64,000 bases of DNA from Planctomycetales bacterium (GCA_027449865.1 DAIDKV010000101.1:1-64000), one strand, 5' to 3'; shown: positions 17,562 to 26,862, counted from the first letter of the stretch. Numbers and translations are program-made. Notes: generated by a model from the sequence alone, not told the origin.

Positions 17562-18677
17562 TCATGCCTGCGGCGTGAACAGGATGATCTCGACGCGGCG
17601 AGGGGGAAGGTCCGAAGGTGTGGGATCGACGGCGTGCGGTATCTGGCTACCGAAGCCGACGGCCGCCACCTTTCGCCGTTTGAACCAGCCGACGGATTGG
17701 ATGGCGTGCTGGTCGACGAGGTACTTGCGAACGGCGTCGGCCTGCTCCTGGGTGAGGATCTCGGCGAGTTGCTCGTCGCGGTCATGATCGGTGAACGCGG
17801 CGATGACGACCTGTGTGGCAGGACCGCTCGTCTTCTGAAACCATCGGGCGATCTCATCGAGTCGGGTCCGTCCAACCGGGCTGAGTACGGCGCTACCGGA
17901 CTCGAATAGCTCGTCGTCGCGGAGCGACCGGCTGTTCCGTCGAGAGCCTGGCTGGTAGAGGACTCGCTCGCGATCGAGATAGGCGCGGTGGTCGAAGTAC
18001 CGCGAGATCGGCCACGTTTGCTTGAGTGCCGCCAGGTTCTCTTCGAGTGAGGTGAGCGTCCGCTCGCCGCGTCGAGAGAGCGTGAGGAGGTCGCGATAGA
18101 TCGTCTCGTCGCGGATCAGCTTACCGAGGCTCCCCTCGCCGCGCCGGATGGAGCCGGCAATCGCGTTGACCTCCGCGAGGCCCTGCTCGGCCGACTGGGT
18201 CAGTCCTTCGAGGCGGTCGATCGTCCCGCTGGCGCGGCGAGCGATGTCGGAAAGATCAACGGGCCGCTCGGAGCCGATCCGGCCCATTTCCTCGATGGCG
18301 GGTGCGTCGGGTCGGCCTGGTGTCAGCTCGACGACCTTCGCCCCGACCATCCCCTCGGCAAGAATCCGGGCGATGGCGTCCGACCGAACCAGCGGCCGGA
18401 GCCGCTGATCGATTCGGAGCACCAGCTCGACCGGTCGGCCAGGCACGGAGGGGGCGATCACCTGCTCGACGACACCGGCGTCCATTCCCTGAATCCGGAC
18501 CCGGTGGCCGGCCTCCAGGCCGGCGATCGTGGCGAATTCGGCCCGGACACGGAATGTCGGCTGGACCTTCCAGTGTCGGCCCGCGACCGCTCGAATTCCC
18601 CAGCCGGCGAGCGCCAGTACCGCGAGCGCCAGGCCGAGACTTGCCGCTGCTCGCCAGGGACCGATCCCGCGTCTCAT
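17562..18677 (-). CDS. MlaD/MCE-domain protein with OmpA-like C-terminus
   Basis: 371 residues. One N-terminal membrane anchor (AAASLGLALAVLALAGWGI) precedes an MCE/MlaD domain (TFRVRAEFATIAGLEAGHRVRIQGMDAGVV ... AEGMVGAKVVELTPG, residues about 38-120), the periplasmic lipid-binding unit of Mla-type transporters. A helical stretch follows (SEQGLAEVNAIAGSI, EENLAALKQTW). The C-terminal about 110 residues resemble an OmpA/MotB fold (LFESGSAVLSPVGRTRLDEIA ... LTQEQADAVRKYLVDQ ... AVGFGSQ), which in other proteins binds peptidoglycan. The fusion would place the lipid shuttle next to the cell wall. The gene starts 12 bases after the MlaE-type permease stop, so the two form an operon. No MlaF ATPase is in the window. 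Confidence 0.8.
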   Translation of the reverse strand: MRRGIGPWRAAASLGLALAVLALAGWGIRAVAGRHWKVQPTFRVRAEFATIAGLEAGHRVRIQGMDAGVVEQVIAPSVPGRPVELVLRIDQRLRPLVRSDAIARILAEGMVGAKVVELTPGRPDAPAIEEMGRIGSERPVDLSDIARRASGTIDRLEGLTQSAEQGLAEVNAIAGSIRRGEGSLGKLIRDETIYRDLLTLSRRGERTLTSLEENLAALKQTWPISRYFDHRAYLDRERVLYQPGSRRNSRSLRDDELFESGSAVLSPVGRTRLDEIARWFQKTSGPATQVVIAAFTDHDRDEQLAEILTQEQADAVRKYLVDQHAIQSVGWFKRRKVAAVGFGSQIPHAVDPTPSDLPPRRVEIILFTPQA

Positions 18678-18689
18678 CGAAGGGGCTCC

Positions 18690-19475
18690 TCAGGGGCTGC
18701 CGATCACGGACCATCGGCCTCCGGCCACGGACCACTGGATCAAGGGGACCATCACGACGTTCGAGGCGAAGACGATGAGAACCGAGCGAACGACTCCTCG
18801 AATCGCCGCCTGGCCGACCGCCTCGGCCGACGAGTCGGCGTTCAGCCCGGTCCAGCAGGCCGTCAGGCCGATGAGCATGCCGAACACAGCGGTCTTGAGC
18901 GTGGCCGGGAGGATATCGGCGAGGTCGAGGAAGGTCAGCGATCGACTCCAGAAGAGGCGGGCGGTCAGGCCCCCGGCGGAAAGCTCGGCGGCCAGCCCGC
19001 CAAGCATCGCCGAGGCATCGAGAACCACCGTCAATAACGGGACGGCGGCCGCACAGGCGATCGCTCGGGGCGAGACCAGGCTGGGCACGGGATCGACACC
19101 GAGGGCGAGTCGAGCGTCGATTTCCTCGTTGAGGACCATCGTTCCCAGCTCGGCTGAGAGCCCAGCGCCCATCCGGCTTGCCACGAGAAGACCCGCAAGG
19201 ATCGGGCCGATCTCCACCAGAACCGCGACGGCCAGGAAGCTCGGCAGTGTGGATTCGGCGCCGTGCTGGACGAGGAGCCGATGGGTTTGGAGCCAGGTCA
19301 CGAGTCCGACGCTCAACCCGGCCCCCGCGACGACCGGCAGGCTCCGCACGAAGACCTGCTCGAACTGCACCAGAACCTCGCCAGGGTGCCGCGTGATCGC
19401 GACCGGAACCGCGGCCGCGGTCTGGACGGTGAACGTGAGGAATTTCCAACCGGCGGCCAGCCAACCCGCGACCAA
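18690..19475 (-). CDS. MlaE-type ABC transporter permease
   Basis: 261 residues with about five to six membrane segments and the conserved MlaE core: VEIGPILAGLLVASRMGAGLSAELGTM. A signature follows with EEIDARLALGVDP and ACAAAVPLLTVVLDASAMLGG. This is the inner-membrane permease of retrograde phospholipid (Mla/MCE) transporters. The start is TTG at 19475, preceded by the strong RBS GGAGGGAG with 5-base spacing. The last residues (QWSVAGGRWSVIGS) carry a doubled WSV motif and look like low-complexity sequence added to the family's normal end. It is divergent from the J-domain gene. Confidence 0.85.
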   Translation of the reverse strand: MVAGWLAAGWKFLTFTVQTAAAVPVAITRHPGEVLVQFEQVFVRSLPVVAGAGLSVGLVTWLQTHRLLVQHGAESTLPSFLAVAVLVEIGPILAGLLVASRMGAGLSAELGTMVLNEEIDARLALGVDPVPSLVSPRAIACAAAVPLLTVVLDASAMLGGLAAELSAGGLTARLFWSRSLTFLDLADILPATLKTAVFGMLIGLTACWTGLNADSSAEAVGQAAIRGVVRSVLIVFASNVVMVPLIQWSVAGGRWSVIGSP

Positions 19476-19620
19476 GTGACTCCCTCCCTCCCGTGGAAAT
19501 CGCGTCCCTCGAAGGTATTCCGAGTCCAGGTGGTATTATTATTGTAGGGAAGCCAGCCCGGCCACCAGCGGACCGGTCGGTTTCGTTCGCCGCCCGGGTC
19601 GTGTCAGGCTCGTCGGAATC

Positions 19621-20148
19621 ATGGAAATGGATCCTTACGCGATCCTTGGCGTCCCGAGGGGTTGCTCCCGCGATCGGGTCAAGGAAGTCTTCCGGACAAT
19701 GGTTCAGCAGGCTCACCCGGACCATGGCGGAGACAGCGAGGCCTTCGTCTTACTCTGCACGGCTTATCGCCAACTCCTGGCTGAGCTCGACGCCAGGGAC
19801 GAGGCGGATCGGACCCCGCCCCGAGACTGGCACGAGCCTGCTCCGTCGGCGCCGCCGGTCCGTCGTGAGGATTATCTCGCGTGGATGCGGCAGGTGGCGC
19901 GGGAATCGGCGCGCCGACGCGCGGCCCCCTGGTGGCGACGGCATCCGCGAGAGGCGCGCGCCGGTCTCCTGGGCCTGATCGGTCTGGTTGGGTGCCTGGT
20001 TTTTGCCGCCGCGATGGCACTTGGGATGCGATCGACAGCACCGGGAGCCCGGCACGCGGTCAGGGCGCGAAGCTCACCCGCGATTCGATCAGCTCCGGCC
20101 GAATCTCCGATCGACCGAACAGCGAATTCCGCGGATCGACGATTCTGA
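19621..20148 (+). CDS. Membrane-anchored J-domain protein
   Basis: 175 residues. Residues 4-65 are a J-domain (DPYAILGVPRG, RDRVKEVFRTMVQQAHPDHGG) with the essential HPD triad at 32-34, so it should be able to stimulate a DnaK/Hsp70 ATPase. There is no G/F-rich region and no zinc-finger domain, so it is a class III (DnaJ-C-like) co-chaperone. A single hydrophobic segment near 117-137 (LLGLIGLVGCLVFAAAMAL) would put the J-domain in the cytoplasm next to the membrane, with a short Ala/Pro/Ser-rich tail. The partner is unknown. It is divergent from mlaE; no DnaK gene is nearby. Confidence 0.8.
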   Translation: MEMDPYAILGVPRGCSRDRVKEVFRTMVQQAHPDHGGDSEAFVLLCTAYRQLLAELDARDEADRTPPRDWHEPAPSAPPVRREDYLAWMRQVARESARRRAAPWWRRHPREARAGLLGLIGLVGCLVFAAAMALGMRSTAPGARHAVRARSSPAIRSAPAESPIDRTANSADRRF

Positions 20149-20227
20149 TCCAAAGCGGTTGGACGATCGTCTCGCGGACCTCGGTCGGCCGGGTTGATCC
20201 CCGTTGCGAAGATCGATCCGGAGTCGT

Positions 20228-20253
20228 CGCCCGGAGGAAGAGACCTCCGGGCG
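20228..20253. terminator. Perfect hairpin between convergent genes
   Basis: CGCCCGGAGG (20228-20237) and CCTCCGGGCG (20244-20253) form a perfect 10-bp stem with loop AAGAGA. It lies between the stop of the J-domain gene and the stop of mdh and could terminate both. No U-tract is present, so bidirectional intrinsic termination is only inferred. Confidence 0.5.
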
Positions 20254-20283
20254 CGATCGCCCGCAATTTGCTAATGCGAGACA

Positions 20284-21279
20284 TTAGAGAGCGGGGCCGA
20301 GGAGGTCCTTAACAGCGTCGCGCTCGGCGATCAATTCCTGAGCCGAGGCATCGATGCGGCGGCGGGCGTCGTCGTCGATCGGCAGGCCCTCAACGATCTT
20401 GAAGGTTCCATCGCCGGGTGAGGTCAGCGGATAGCCGTAGATCAGTCCAGCCGGGACACCGTAGCTGCCGTCCGAGACGACTGCGGCGCTGAACCAGTCG
20501 TCGTTCGGCGTGGGGTGGCTCAGCGAGTACAGGCTATCGAGCGCGGCATTCGCGGCCGAGGCCGCCGACGAGTTGCCCCTTGCCTTGATCACCGCCGCGC
20601 CCCGCTTCGCCACGGTCGGGATGTAGGTCTCGGCCAGCCACTTCTCGTTGCCGATCACCTCGGGTGCCGGCTTGCCGCCGATTCGGGCGTTCTTGTAGTC
20701 GGGATACTGCGTATCGCTGTGATTACCCCAGATCGTCATCCGCGTGACCGACGAGACCGGCACACCGGCCTGCCGCGCCAGCATCGCCTCGGCGCGGTTT
20801 TGATCCAGCCGGGTCATTGCGAACCATCGGTCGGCCGGAACCTTTGGCGCGTGCGACCTGGCGATCAGGGCGTTCGTATTGCAGGGATTCGCGACGACCA
20901 GAACGCGGACATTTGGCCCGCCCACGTCGTTGATCGCCTTCCCCTGTCCGGTGAAGGTGGGACCGTTGGCGCGAATCAGGTCGGCGCGGGTCATCCCTTC
21001 CTTCCGCGGCAGACCGCCGACCAGCACCACCCAGTCGGCGTCGGCGAACGCCTCCTCGGGCTTATCCGACGCCTTCACGTCGGCCAGCAGCGGGAAGGCG
21101 CAGTCGTCGAGCTCCATCATCGTCCCCTGGAGCGCCGGCAGGGCCGTGGTGATCTCCAGTAGCGAGAGCGCCACCGGCCGGTCGGGGCCGAACGCGGCCC
21201 CCGAGGCGATCCGGAACAGGAGGGCATAGCCGATCTGGCCACCCGCCCCCGAGACGGCGACGCGAATTGGCTTGCTCAT
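20284..21279 (-). CDS. mdh: Malate dehydrogenase
   Basis: 331 residues, the usual length for the NAD/NADP-dependent cytosolic-type family. The N-terminal Rossmann motif is [17 protein letters not shown]-like acid pairing (MMELDDCAF) and [20 protein letters not shown] follow. The catalytic His lies in [13 protein letters not shown] near residue 185. It interconverts malate and oxaloacetate in the TCA cycle and cytoplasm. The ATG at 21279 has a GGAG RBS nine bases upstream; an in-frame ATG five codons earlier is less suitable. It is monocistronic and convergent with the J-domain gene. Confidence 0.93.
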   Translation of the reverse strand: MSKPIRVAVSGAGGQIGYALLFRIASGAAFGPDRPVALSLLEITTALPALQGTMMELDDCAFPLLADVKASDKPEEAFADADWVVLVGGLPRKEGMTRADLIRANGPTFTGQGKAINDVGGPNVRVLVVANPCNTNALIARSHAPKVPADRWFAMTRLDQNRAEAMLARQAGVPVSSVTRMTIWGNHSDTQYPDYKNARIGGKPAPEVIGNEKWLAETYIPTVAKRGAAVIKARGNSSAASAANAALDSLYSLSHPTPNDDWFSAAVVSDGSYGVPAGLIYGYPLTSPGDGTFKIVEGLPIDDDARRRIDASAQELIAERDAVKDLLGPAL

Positions 21280-21371
21280 ACAGCGAGACTCCATCTTTCA
21301 ATTAGGAAGAGGTCGTGTTTTCCTCAACCTCCCTAGACTGGCAGGAATCTCGTCGCGATGGAAGATCGTTG

Positions 21372-24300
21372 TCAGCGGTGGCGTCGAACTGGCCGATGCG
21401 GGATCGTACCGAGCCCGATCCGGGCCACCCGACGAGTGGGGTGCTGAGCAAAGCCGATCGAGGCCGAACTGGTCGTGGTAAGGCTCATCGGTACCCCGCC
21501 CGTCGCCGACTTTGAGACCACGACCTGGACTGCGTACCGGCGTGAGGCCGAGAACCGATGCCGGCCGACGACCGTGTACTGTCCGCCTGAGCCCTCAACG
21601 ATTCCCCGGCTGGTTCGACCGTCACCCCAGTGGATGATGGCCGTGAACACACCCGTAAACGGCGCCGACGGGTCGGTGAACGTCGCGACCACCCCGTTGA
21701 AAAGCTGTCGGCGCCCCGCCGCGATCACCATCGGAGCGATCGTCGGGCCGACCGGAGCGACGGGGACCGGCGTCGGCGTCGGGGCCGTCGGCGTCGAGCC
21801 TGTCTGAACCATCGCCGGAGCGCTCAGGCCCGAGTAACTAAACTCCGACATCGCTTCGACCGCATACACGTACGTCGCCGAAGCAGAGACTCCCGCGTCC
21901 TGGTACGACGTCGACGCCATTGGAGGCGCGATCAGCTCCCACATCCCGCCAGGCGTCGCCCGCTCCACCAGGTACGACGTCGCACCTGCCACCGGCGACC
22001 AGTTCAGGTTCACCTGTGTCGCTCCCACCGCCACCGCCGAGACGACCGATGGAGCCGGCAATGTCAGGCCCGTCGGTGCCGGCGAGGGCGATGGTGTCGG
22101 CGAGGGCGATGGTGTCGGTGATGGCGATGGTGTTGGTGATGGCGATGGTGTTGGTGTTGGTGATGGCGTTGGAGATGGAGAAGGGGACGGTGTCGGAGTC
22201 GGCGAGCCTGGCGTGGAGATATCCAGGTTCTGAAGATTGAACGGCCAGTAGGGGAGTCCGCCGAGGGTTTGGGTCGGCACGGATGGCGACTGGATCACAC
22301 CGTTGACGGTCGCGGCGTAGACCTGGCCGGTCGAGCCGGCCTGGTTCGTGACCGTCCCGTTCGAGGCGATCCACTCGGTGGCATTGGCGGAAACGTTCGC
22401 GACCAGCTCGCCCGGGTCGACGAAGATCGGCCGGTTATTGCCGAAGAGAGTCAGGGCGTTCCCAACAGTCCAGGGGAACCGAGGGCTTCCGTGTGAGCCC
22501 GGCGGCTCGGCACTCCAGCCGCTGCCGAGGGTGATTGTCGGCGGCGTCGACACTCCTGCCGGATCGTTCCCCAGCGCCGTGTACTGAGTGGCCCACTGCT
22601 GGAGGAACGAGGAATCGAACTGAAATGTGTTTCCAGTGATCGTCGTCGAGAGATAGACGCGGCCGTTAAGGCTGGTGGAGCCCACCATCGAGGCCCAGTA
22701 ATTGACCGAGTGCTGGACGGCGGCCTGAATGCCGCCGAGCGAGTCTCGGATCGTGTTCCCCGAGATGGTGATGCCGAGGGTCGGCAGGGCCGTCCATCCC
22801 CAGGGGGTCGGGAAGGCCGTTCCCGCGCTGGGAGACGAGGCGATCGGCGCACCGACCAGGATGGCAGTTCCGTTGTAAACATTATTATAGGATGTGCCAC
22901 CGGTGATCTGGTTGCCGGTGATCGAGGTGCCGTAGCTTTCGCCATCGACCACCACACCGGTTCCCGCCTTGCCTGTGAGATCGATCGTGTTGCCGGCGAT
23001 GGTGGTGTTGACGAAGCCACCGGTAACCGCCAGGACGTAGTAGCCACCGGTCGGAGGAGCGGGGAGTGGATCCTGCATGAGCAGGGTCAGCGAGCCGCCC
23101 GAGAGGCCCGCCTGCTGGGCCACGCGGTAATAGGTCCCGGCCATGGTCATGTTCGGCGTGCCGTCGGCGTTGACGCCAGATAGGATTGAGACGACCAGGC
23201 CTGGTCCGGTCCAGCTTGGCGCCACACCGGTTCGGAGATTGTTCAGGACGAGCCGGCGGCCATCCGAGGAGGTTGCCGCCGGCCGGCCGGTGAACAGAAC
23301 GGAATAGGAGCTTTCGGCGAGGATCGTCTCGGGCGAGTTCAGGCCGCCGAACTGCCCGGTGGTCGGGTCGTAACCCATCTCGGTGCCCGACCAGCCGGCG
23401 CCCCCGCCGAAGGAATTGTTGAGGATCTGGTCGTTGGTTCCGCTGACGGCCATCACGACCAGGCGGAAGAGGCTTCCGGCCGGGTCCGACTGCGTGACGA
23501 CGTTTCCTTCGATTGTCGATCCGTTCGACGAGTGCAGGCCGAAGGCGTTGGTTGAGTAGGTATCGGCCTGGGCGCCGAGGACCTGATTGTTCGAGACCGT
23601 CCAGGGGCCGCCGAAGAGGTCGATCGGTCCGCCCTGAAACGTCCCGCCGGTGATTGTTCCGCTGTCGGAGTCGTTGGTTCGGATGAGGTTGATGGCCGGC
23701 TCACCGGCATATTTCCAGGCTCCACCGCCGAGCTGTTGCGCCTGCGCGGAAAGCGCGGCGAAGCTGGAGGCGTCGAATGCCGGAGGGCCGTAAATTGAGA
23801 CGCCTGAGAGCGTCAGCACGTCGCGGTTTTGATTGGAGTTCGAGTCTCGGGTGTCGATCACCGCATGAGTGATTCCCAGGTTGTTCATCGGATCCCAGAG
23901 CGCAGGCGTGTCGCCCGCCGGATTGCTCCAGCGGAGAGGCTGGCTCATGTCGAACCGGATCGTGAAGTTCTGGAAGTCAAGCTGAAGGTTCGTCCCGCCC
24001 GGGTTGCTGGTGTAGATGGCCCCTGAGGCCGAGGCCGGCCAGGCCGACGTGTTTCCCTGCTGGAAGAGGAGCGTGGCACCGTTGCCAATGATCTTGACCG
24101 AATGCGTGATCTCCAGCGGCTGCGTGATGACGATGGTCTGGCCGGCGGGCAGGTTGATCGTGTCGTACAGTGGGGTGGTTGACATCAGATCGGCGCGAAG
24201 CTCCGCCTCGGTCGTCGGCGGGGTCGGTGCTGCCTGAGCGTTGATCGACTGAGTCAGCAGGGCGAGGTTGGCGTTGGTTCCGGCGAAGGGTGTCGCGTAA

Positions 24301-25160
24301 ACCTGCGATGAGTCTGGCAGGTCAACCTGCAGCAGCATCGAGGTCGACGACCCTGCTGTCGGCGCGTCGTTGCCGGCTGGTGGGAAATACAGGTCAACCA
24401 CGCTGGTCGAACCGGCACGGAGTGTTGCGTAAATGTGGTTATGATCGAGCGTGTTGTTCGTGCTGTCCCAGAAATTCGAGAACGGGTCGCTGAGCGTCCA
24501 GGTGACCTGTCCGAAGGTCGCGGGATCGAATGCGACTCCTGAAGGCGCCGTGACGACCAGGTGGTTGTAGCCCTGCTCGTAAGACGCGCCGGTGCCGTCC
24601 TGGCCGAGATTCTGCACGGCGAACGTGCCGAGAACCGGAGTCGGCGTTGGAGTCGGCGGCATCGGATCGGTGGCCGATGTCAGGTTGTCGATCGCAACCG
24701 AGACGACGTCGGGCGTCGTGCTGTTCTGGTAGTCGATCGTAAGGGTCAACGTCGAGCCGTTGGTGAGCTGGATGATCGGCCCAGTCGATCCGCCGAGCGG
24801 CAGAGAACTGTCCGCCGGAGGCCGGTCACTCTGGACCGACGGATTGAGGTAGAGATCGCCCTGCCCGGAGGTCGTCGAGGCGAAGAACTCGGCGAGCGCG
24901 AAACCACTCGGGTCGGGCGCGGTGGCCCAGGCAAAGCCTCCAGGCGCGGTCACGGCGATCGACGCAACTGGCCCGGAGAGGTTCGAGAGCCGCAGGTGAA
25001 GGTCCTGGATGCCATCCGGACCCTGAGAGGCTGTCGAACCGACCAGATCCTGTCCGTCCTGTCCCAGGCTCGTGACGACCGCAGAGAGCAGCCGACGCAG
25101 TTCCAGGGAGCTGACCTCGGGGTTCAGTCGGACTCTCCGACGTCCTTGGCGCGACTTCAT
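21372..25160 (-). CDS. Giant secreted parallel beta-helix protein, LEPR-xLL-like start
   Basis: 1262 residues. The N-terminus (MKSRQGRRRVRLNPE, then SSLELRRLLSA) resembles the LEPR-xLL export/sorting segment. Residues about 30-300 are beta-rich with a GQDGTGASYEQGY repeat of the first block, TLTLTIDY and similar. A right-handed beta-helix (pectate-lyase/polygalacturonase style) covers about 330-900 with recurrent N-x-I/V-x-G-N turns (ITGNQITGG, IAGNTIDLTG, ISGNTIRDS). A Pro/Thr/Ser linker near 990-1030 is encoded by an 18-base tandem repeat. A fibronectin III domain (VNLNWSPVAGATSYLVERA) and a PKD-like Ig module (FTAIIHWGDGRTSRG) follow. Polysaccharide binding or degradation is the usual role of such helices; the catalytic site was not identified. 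Confidence 0.8.
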   Translation of the reverse strand: MKSRQGRRRVRLNPEVSSLELRRLLSAVVTSLGQDGQDLVGSTASQGPDGIQDLHLRLSNLSGPVASIAVTAPGGFAWATAPDPSGFALAEFFASTTSGQGDLYLNPSVQSDRPPADSSLPLGGSTGPIIQLTNGSTLTLTIDYQNSTTPDVVSVAIDNLTSATDPMPPTPTPTPVLGTFAVQNLGQDGTGASYEQGYNHLVVTAPSGVAFDPATFGQVTWTLSDPFSNFWDSTNNTLDHNHIYATLRAGSTSVVDLYFPPAGNDAPTAGSSTSMLLQVDLPDSSQVYATPFAGTNANLALLTQSINAQAAPTPPTTEAELRADLMSTTPLYDTINLPAGQTIVITQPLEITHSVKIIGNGATLLFQQGNTSAWPASASGAIYTSNPGGTNLQLDFQNFTIRFDMSQPLRWSNPAGDTPALWDPMNNLGITHAVIDTRDSNSNQNRDVLTLSGVSIYGPPAFDASSFAALSAQAQQLGGGAWKYAGEPAINLIRTNDSDSGTITGGTFQGGPIDLFGGPWTVSNNQVLGAQADTYSTNAFGLHSSNGSTIEGNVVTQSDPAGSLFRLVVMAVSGTNDQILNNSFGGGAGWSGTEMGYDPTTGQFGGLNSPETILAESSYSVLFTGRPAATSSDGRRLVLNNLRTGVAPSWTGPGLVVSILSGVNADGTPNMTMAGTYYRVAQQAGLSGGSLTLLMQDPLPAPPTGGYYVLAVTGGFVNTTIAGNTIDLTGKAGTGVVVDGESYGTSITGNQITGGTSYNNVYNGTAILVGAPIASSPSAGTAFPTPWGWTALPTLGITISGNTIRDSLGGIQAAVQHSVNYWASMVGSTSLNGRVYLSTTITGNTFQFDSSFLQQWATQYTALGNDPAGVSTPPTITLGSGWSAEPPGSHGSPRFPWTVGNALTLFGNNRPIFVDPGELVANVSANATEWIASNGTVTNQAGSTGQVYAATVNGVIQSPSVPTQTLGGLPYWPFNLQNLDISTPGSPTPTPSPSPSPTPSPTPTPSPSPTPSPSPTPSPSPTPSPSPAPTGLTLPAPSVVSAVAVGATQVNLNWSPVAGATSYLVERATPGGMWELIAPPMASTSYQDAGVSASATYVYAVEAMSEFSYSGLSAPAMVQTGSTPTAPTPTPVPVAPVGPTIAPMVIAAGRRQLFNGVVATFTDPSAPFTGVFTAIIHWGDGRTSRGIVEGSGGQYTVVGRHRFSASRRYAVQVVVSKSATGGVPMSLTTTSSASIGFAQHPTRRVARIGLGTIPHRPVRRHR
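22081..22206. repeat. 18-base tandem repeat encoding a Pro-rich linker
   Basis: Seven units of 18 bases run from 22081: GGCGAGGGCGATGGTGTC twice, GGTGATGGCGATGGTGTT twice, then three more diverged units. On the minus strand they encode the SPTPSP-type linker between the beta-helix and the fibronectin domain of the 1262-residue protein. Such tracts commonly vary in copy number between strains. Confidence 0.85.
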
Positions 25161-25296
25161 GGCGGCTCTTCAGAGGTACGAGGGAACCCGTCCTGGCGTG
25201 GGCGTCCGTCGATTCCTTCCGAAGAACTTTAGCTCAAACTCAGGTCTCCCTCCGAATTTAGTCGGGTTGCACCGGATCGCAAGAGAAAGCAGGCGC

Positions 25297-25345
25297 ACCG
25301 TGATGAGCGGCGATCGTTGCTGCCGGCACAATCCGCTCATTCGGT
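25297..25345. other. Nested palindrome upstream of the beta-helix gene
   Basis: ACCG-TG-ATGAGCGG (25297-25310) pairs with CCGCTCAT-T-CGGT (25333-25345). Inside it TTGCTGCCGGCACAA (25317-25331) is a smaller near-palindrome around TGCCGGCA. The whole lies between the MFS-gene stop (25400, minus) and the beta-helix start (25160, minus), so it could be the MFS terminator or an operator for the beta-helix gene. No T-tract was seen. Confidence 0.4.
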
Positions 25346-25399
25346 GAGACGCGTAGGCCAGGCTGTATGGCCTGAATGCGTTGGCTGGGTCGCGAGAGT

Positions 25400-26818
25400 T
25401 TAGCGTGGGGCTGGAGTTGTGCGGAGCTTGGCAATCATGAGGGCGAGTTCGCGCGGGAGATGACGAACACCGGCCAGCAGGACGGCGCCCGCGAGGATGG
25501 GAGCTGGTAGGAGGGCGAGCCAACCCGCGACGAGATTCTCGGGATCGTGGCCGGGTCGGGCGACAGGGACAGCGCCGATGACGGCGAGGACGCGGCCGAG
25601 GCCCGTCGCCAGTGTGTCGTCTCGGGCGCAGGTGTCGATCACCCATCCCATGACGGTCGGGGACCAGAGGTCGCCGAGGAGGTGTCCGGCGGCGATCGCC
25701 GCGCCAAAGGCGGCGCCCCTCATGTTGGGCATGGTGACGCCAGCGAGGATCGTGAATCCGATGGGGACGACGAAAAACATTGCGGCCTCGGCTGGCAAGA
25801 GTCCCACCTCGACCGCGACCGGATTTGGGCCGTAGGCGGTGGCTAGCAGACCGGCGGCAGCGGCGAACATCGCCAGGGCTGGGACCAGGAATAGCTGGCG
25901 TGAACGGGTCGGCGCGATCCCGTCCGCGACAAGACCGCCGGCCGTCAGACCGGCGATCGCGGCGGAGAGCAGGATCAATCCGGCAACCTGCTCGGCCCGG
26001 GAGGCTGTCAGTCCGCGTGCCATGAGCCAGGGAGGTGACCAGTAGGCCAGTCCCGCGATCGCGAATGAGGCCGCCGTCATCCCAAAAATCGAGTAGTTGA
26101 ATGAGGAATTGACTATAAGGTCGACATAATCGTTCTGGCTCGGGCCCAGGCGATCGTGGAGGATCAACCGGGATGGTGGGGCTGGCTCGCCCGTCCCGCG
26201 GATCGGTTCGGGGATGAGCAGGGCGAATAGCGCCAGCGGAATGCCGGGCGCTCCCACCGCAAGGAAAGCGGCCTGCCAACCCGCCGCCGGCGCGATCTCC
26301 GCGGCAAGCAGCCGGCCCAGCACTGCCCCGGCTGGGACCGCCAGGAAGAGCACCGAGAACACCCGGCCCCGGGCCCCGCGAGGGAAAAGGTCAGCCAGCA
26401 GCGTCAGCGCGATCACGGTGGTTGCCGCGCCCCCGGCACCGGCCGCGGCGCGAGCCGCCTGGATCTGGTCCGAAGACCGGGCCAGACCGGTCGCGACCGC
26501 CGCGAGGCTCCATCCGGCGAACGCCAGGGCCAGCACCCTCGGTCGGCGGAGCCGATCGGACAAGTAACCGACCATGGGCCCGCCGATGGCGGCGCCGACG
26601 AGCAGGGCTGTTGAGAGCCAGCCGGCTTCCAGCTCGTCGAGACCCAGCTCGGAACGGACCGGCTCCAGCACCGCCCCCATCAGCCAGACGTCGGCCGCGT
26701 CAAGCGCGTGCATCGCGAAGACGAGCCCGAGCACGCACCACGCTCGCCAGGCCATCGACGGTGGCGGCGGTGTGGACGGCGGACCGTCCGCGAGGTTTTC
26801 TCCACTGGTCTGACTCAC
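25400..26818 (-). CDS. Major facilitator superfamily transporter
   Basis: 472 residues with twelve predicted membrane segments. The family motif region between segments 2 and 3 reads GPMVGYLSDRLRRPRVL, close to the MFS motif A (G-x3-D-R-x-G-R-R). N-terminal substrate-side helices contain DAADVWLMGAVLEP. A central loop (EPIRGTGEPAPPSRLI) and a second half with ADGIAPTRSRQLFLV follow. The overall shape is like sugar-acid or organic-anion MFS carriers, but the substrate cannot be read from sequence. The start is GTG at 26818, preceded by GGAGA. It lies 44 bases downstream of the first HEAT/cytochrome gene. Confidence 0.82.
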   Translation of the reverse strand: MSQTSGENLADGPPSTPPPPSMAWRAWCVLGLVFAMHALDAADVWLMGAVLEPVRSELGLDELEAGWLSTALLVGAAIGGPMVGYLSDRLRRPRVLALAFAGWSLAAVATGLARSSDQIQAARAAAGAGGAATTVIALTLLADLFPRGARGRVFSVLFLAVPAGAVLGRLLAAEIAPAAGWQAAFLAVGAPGIPLALFALLIPEPIRGTGEPAPPSRLILHDRLGPSQNDYVDLIVNSSFNYSIFGMTAASFAIAGLAYWSPPWLMARGLTASRAEQVAGLILLSAAIAGLTAGGLVADGIAPTRSRQLFLVPALAMFAAAAGLLATAYGPNPVAVEVGLLPAEAAMFFVVPIGFTILAGVTMPNMRGAAFGAAIAAGHLLGDLWSPTVMGWVIDTCARDDTLATGLGRVLAVIGAVPVARPGHDPENLVAGWLALLPAPILAGAVLLAGVRHLPRELALMIAKLRTTPAPR

Positions 26819-26862
26819 GGTCGGAAGTCTCCGAAAATGGCGGTGCTGGAGCGAGTGCCGTT

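Noticed and set aside
17459-17875. N-terminal extension of asparagine synthase
   Set aside because: Class II glutaminases need Cys2 exposed, and the extension overlaps mlaD in another frame.
22081-22206. Possible CRISPR-like array
   Set aside because: Units are contiguous, inside a coding frame and encode a Pro/Thr/Ser linker; there are no spacers.
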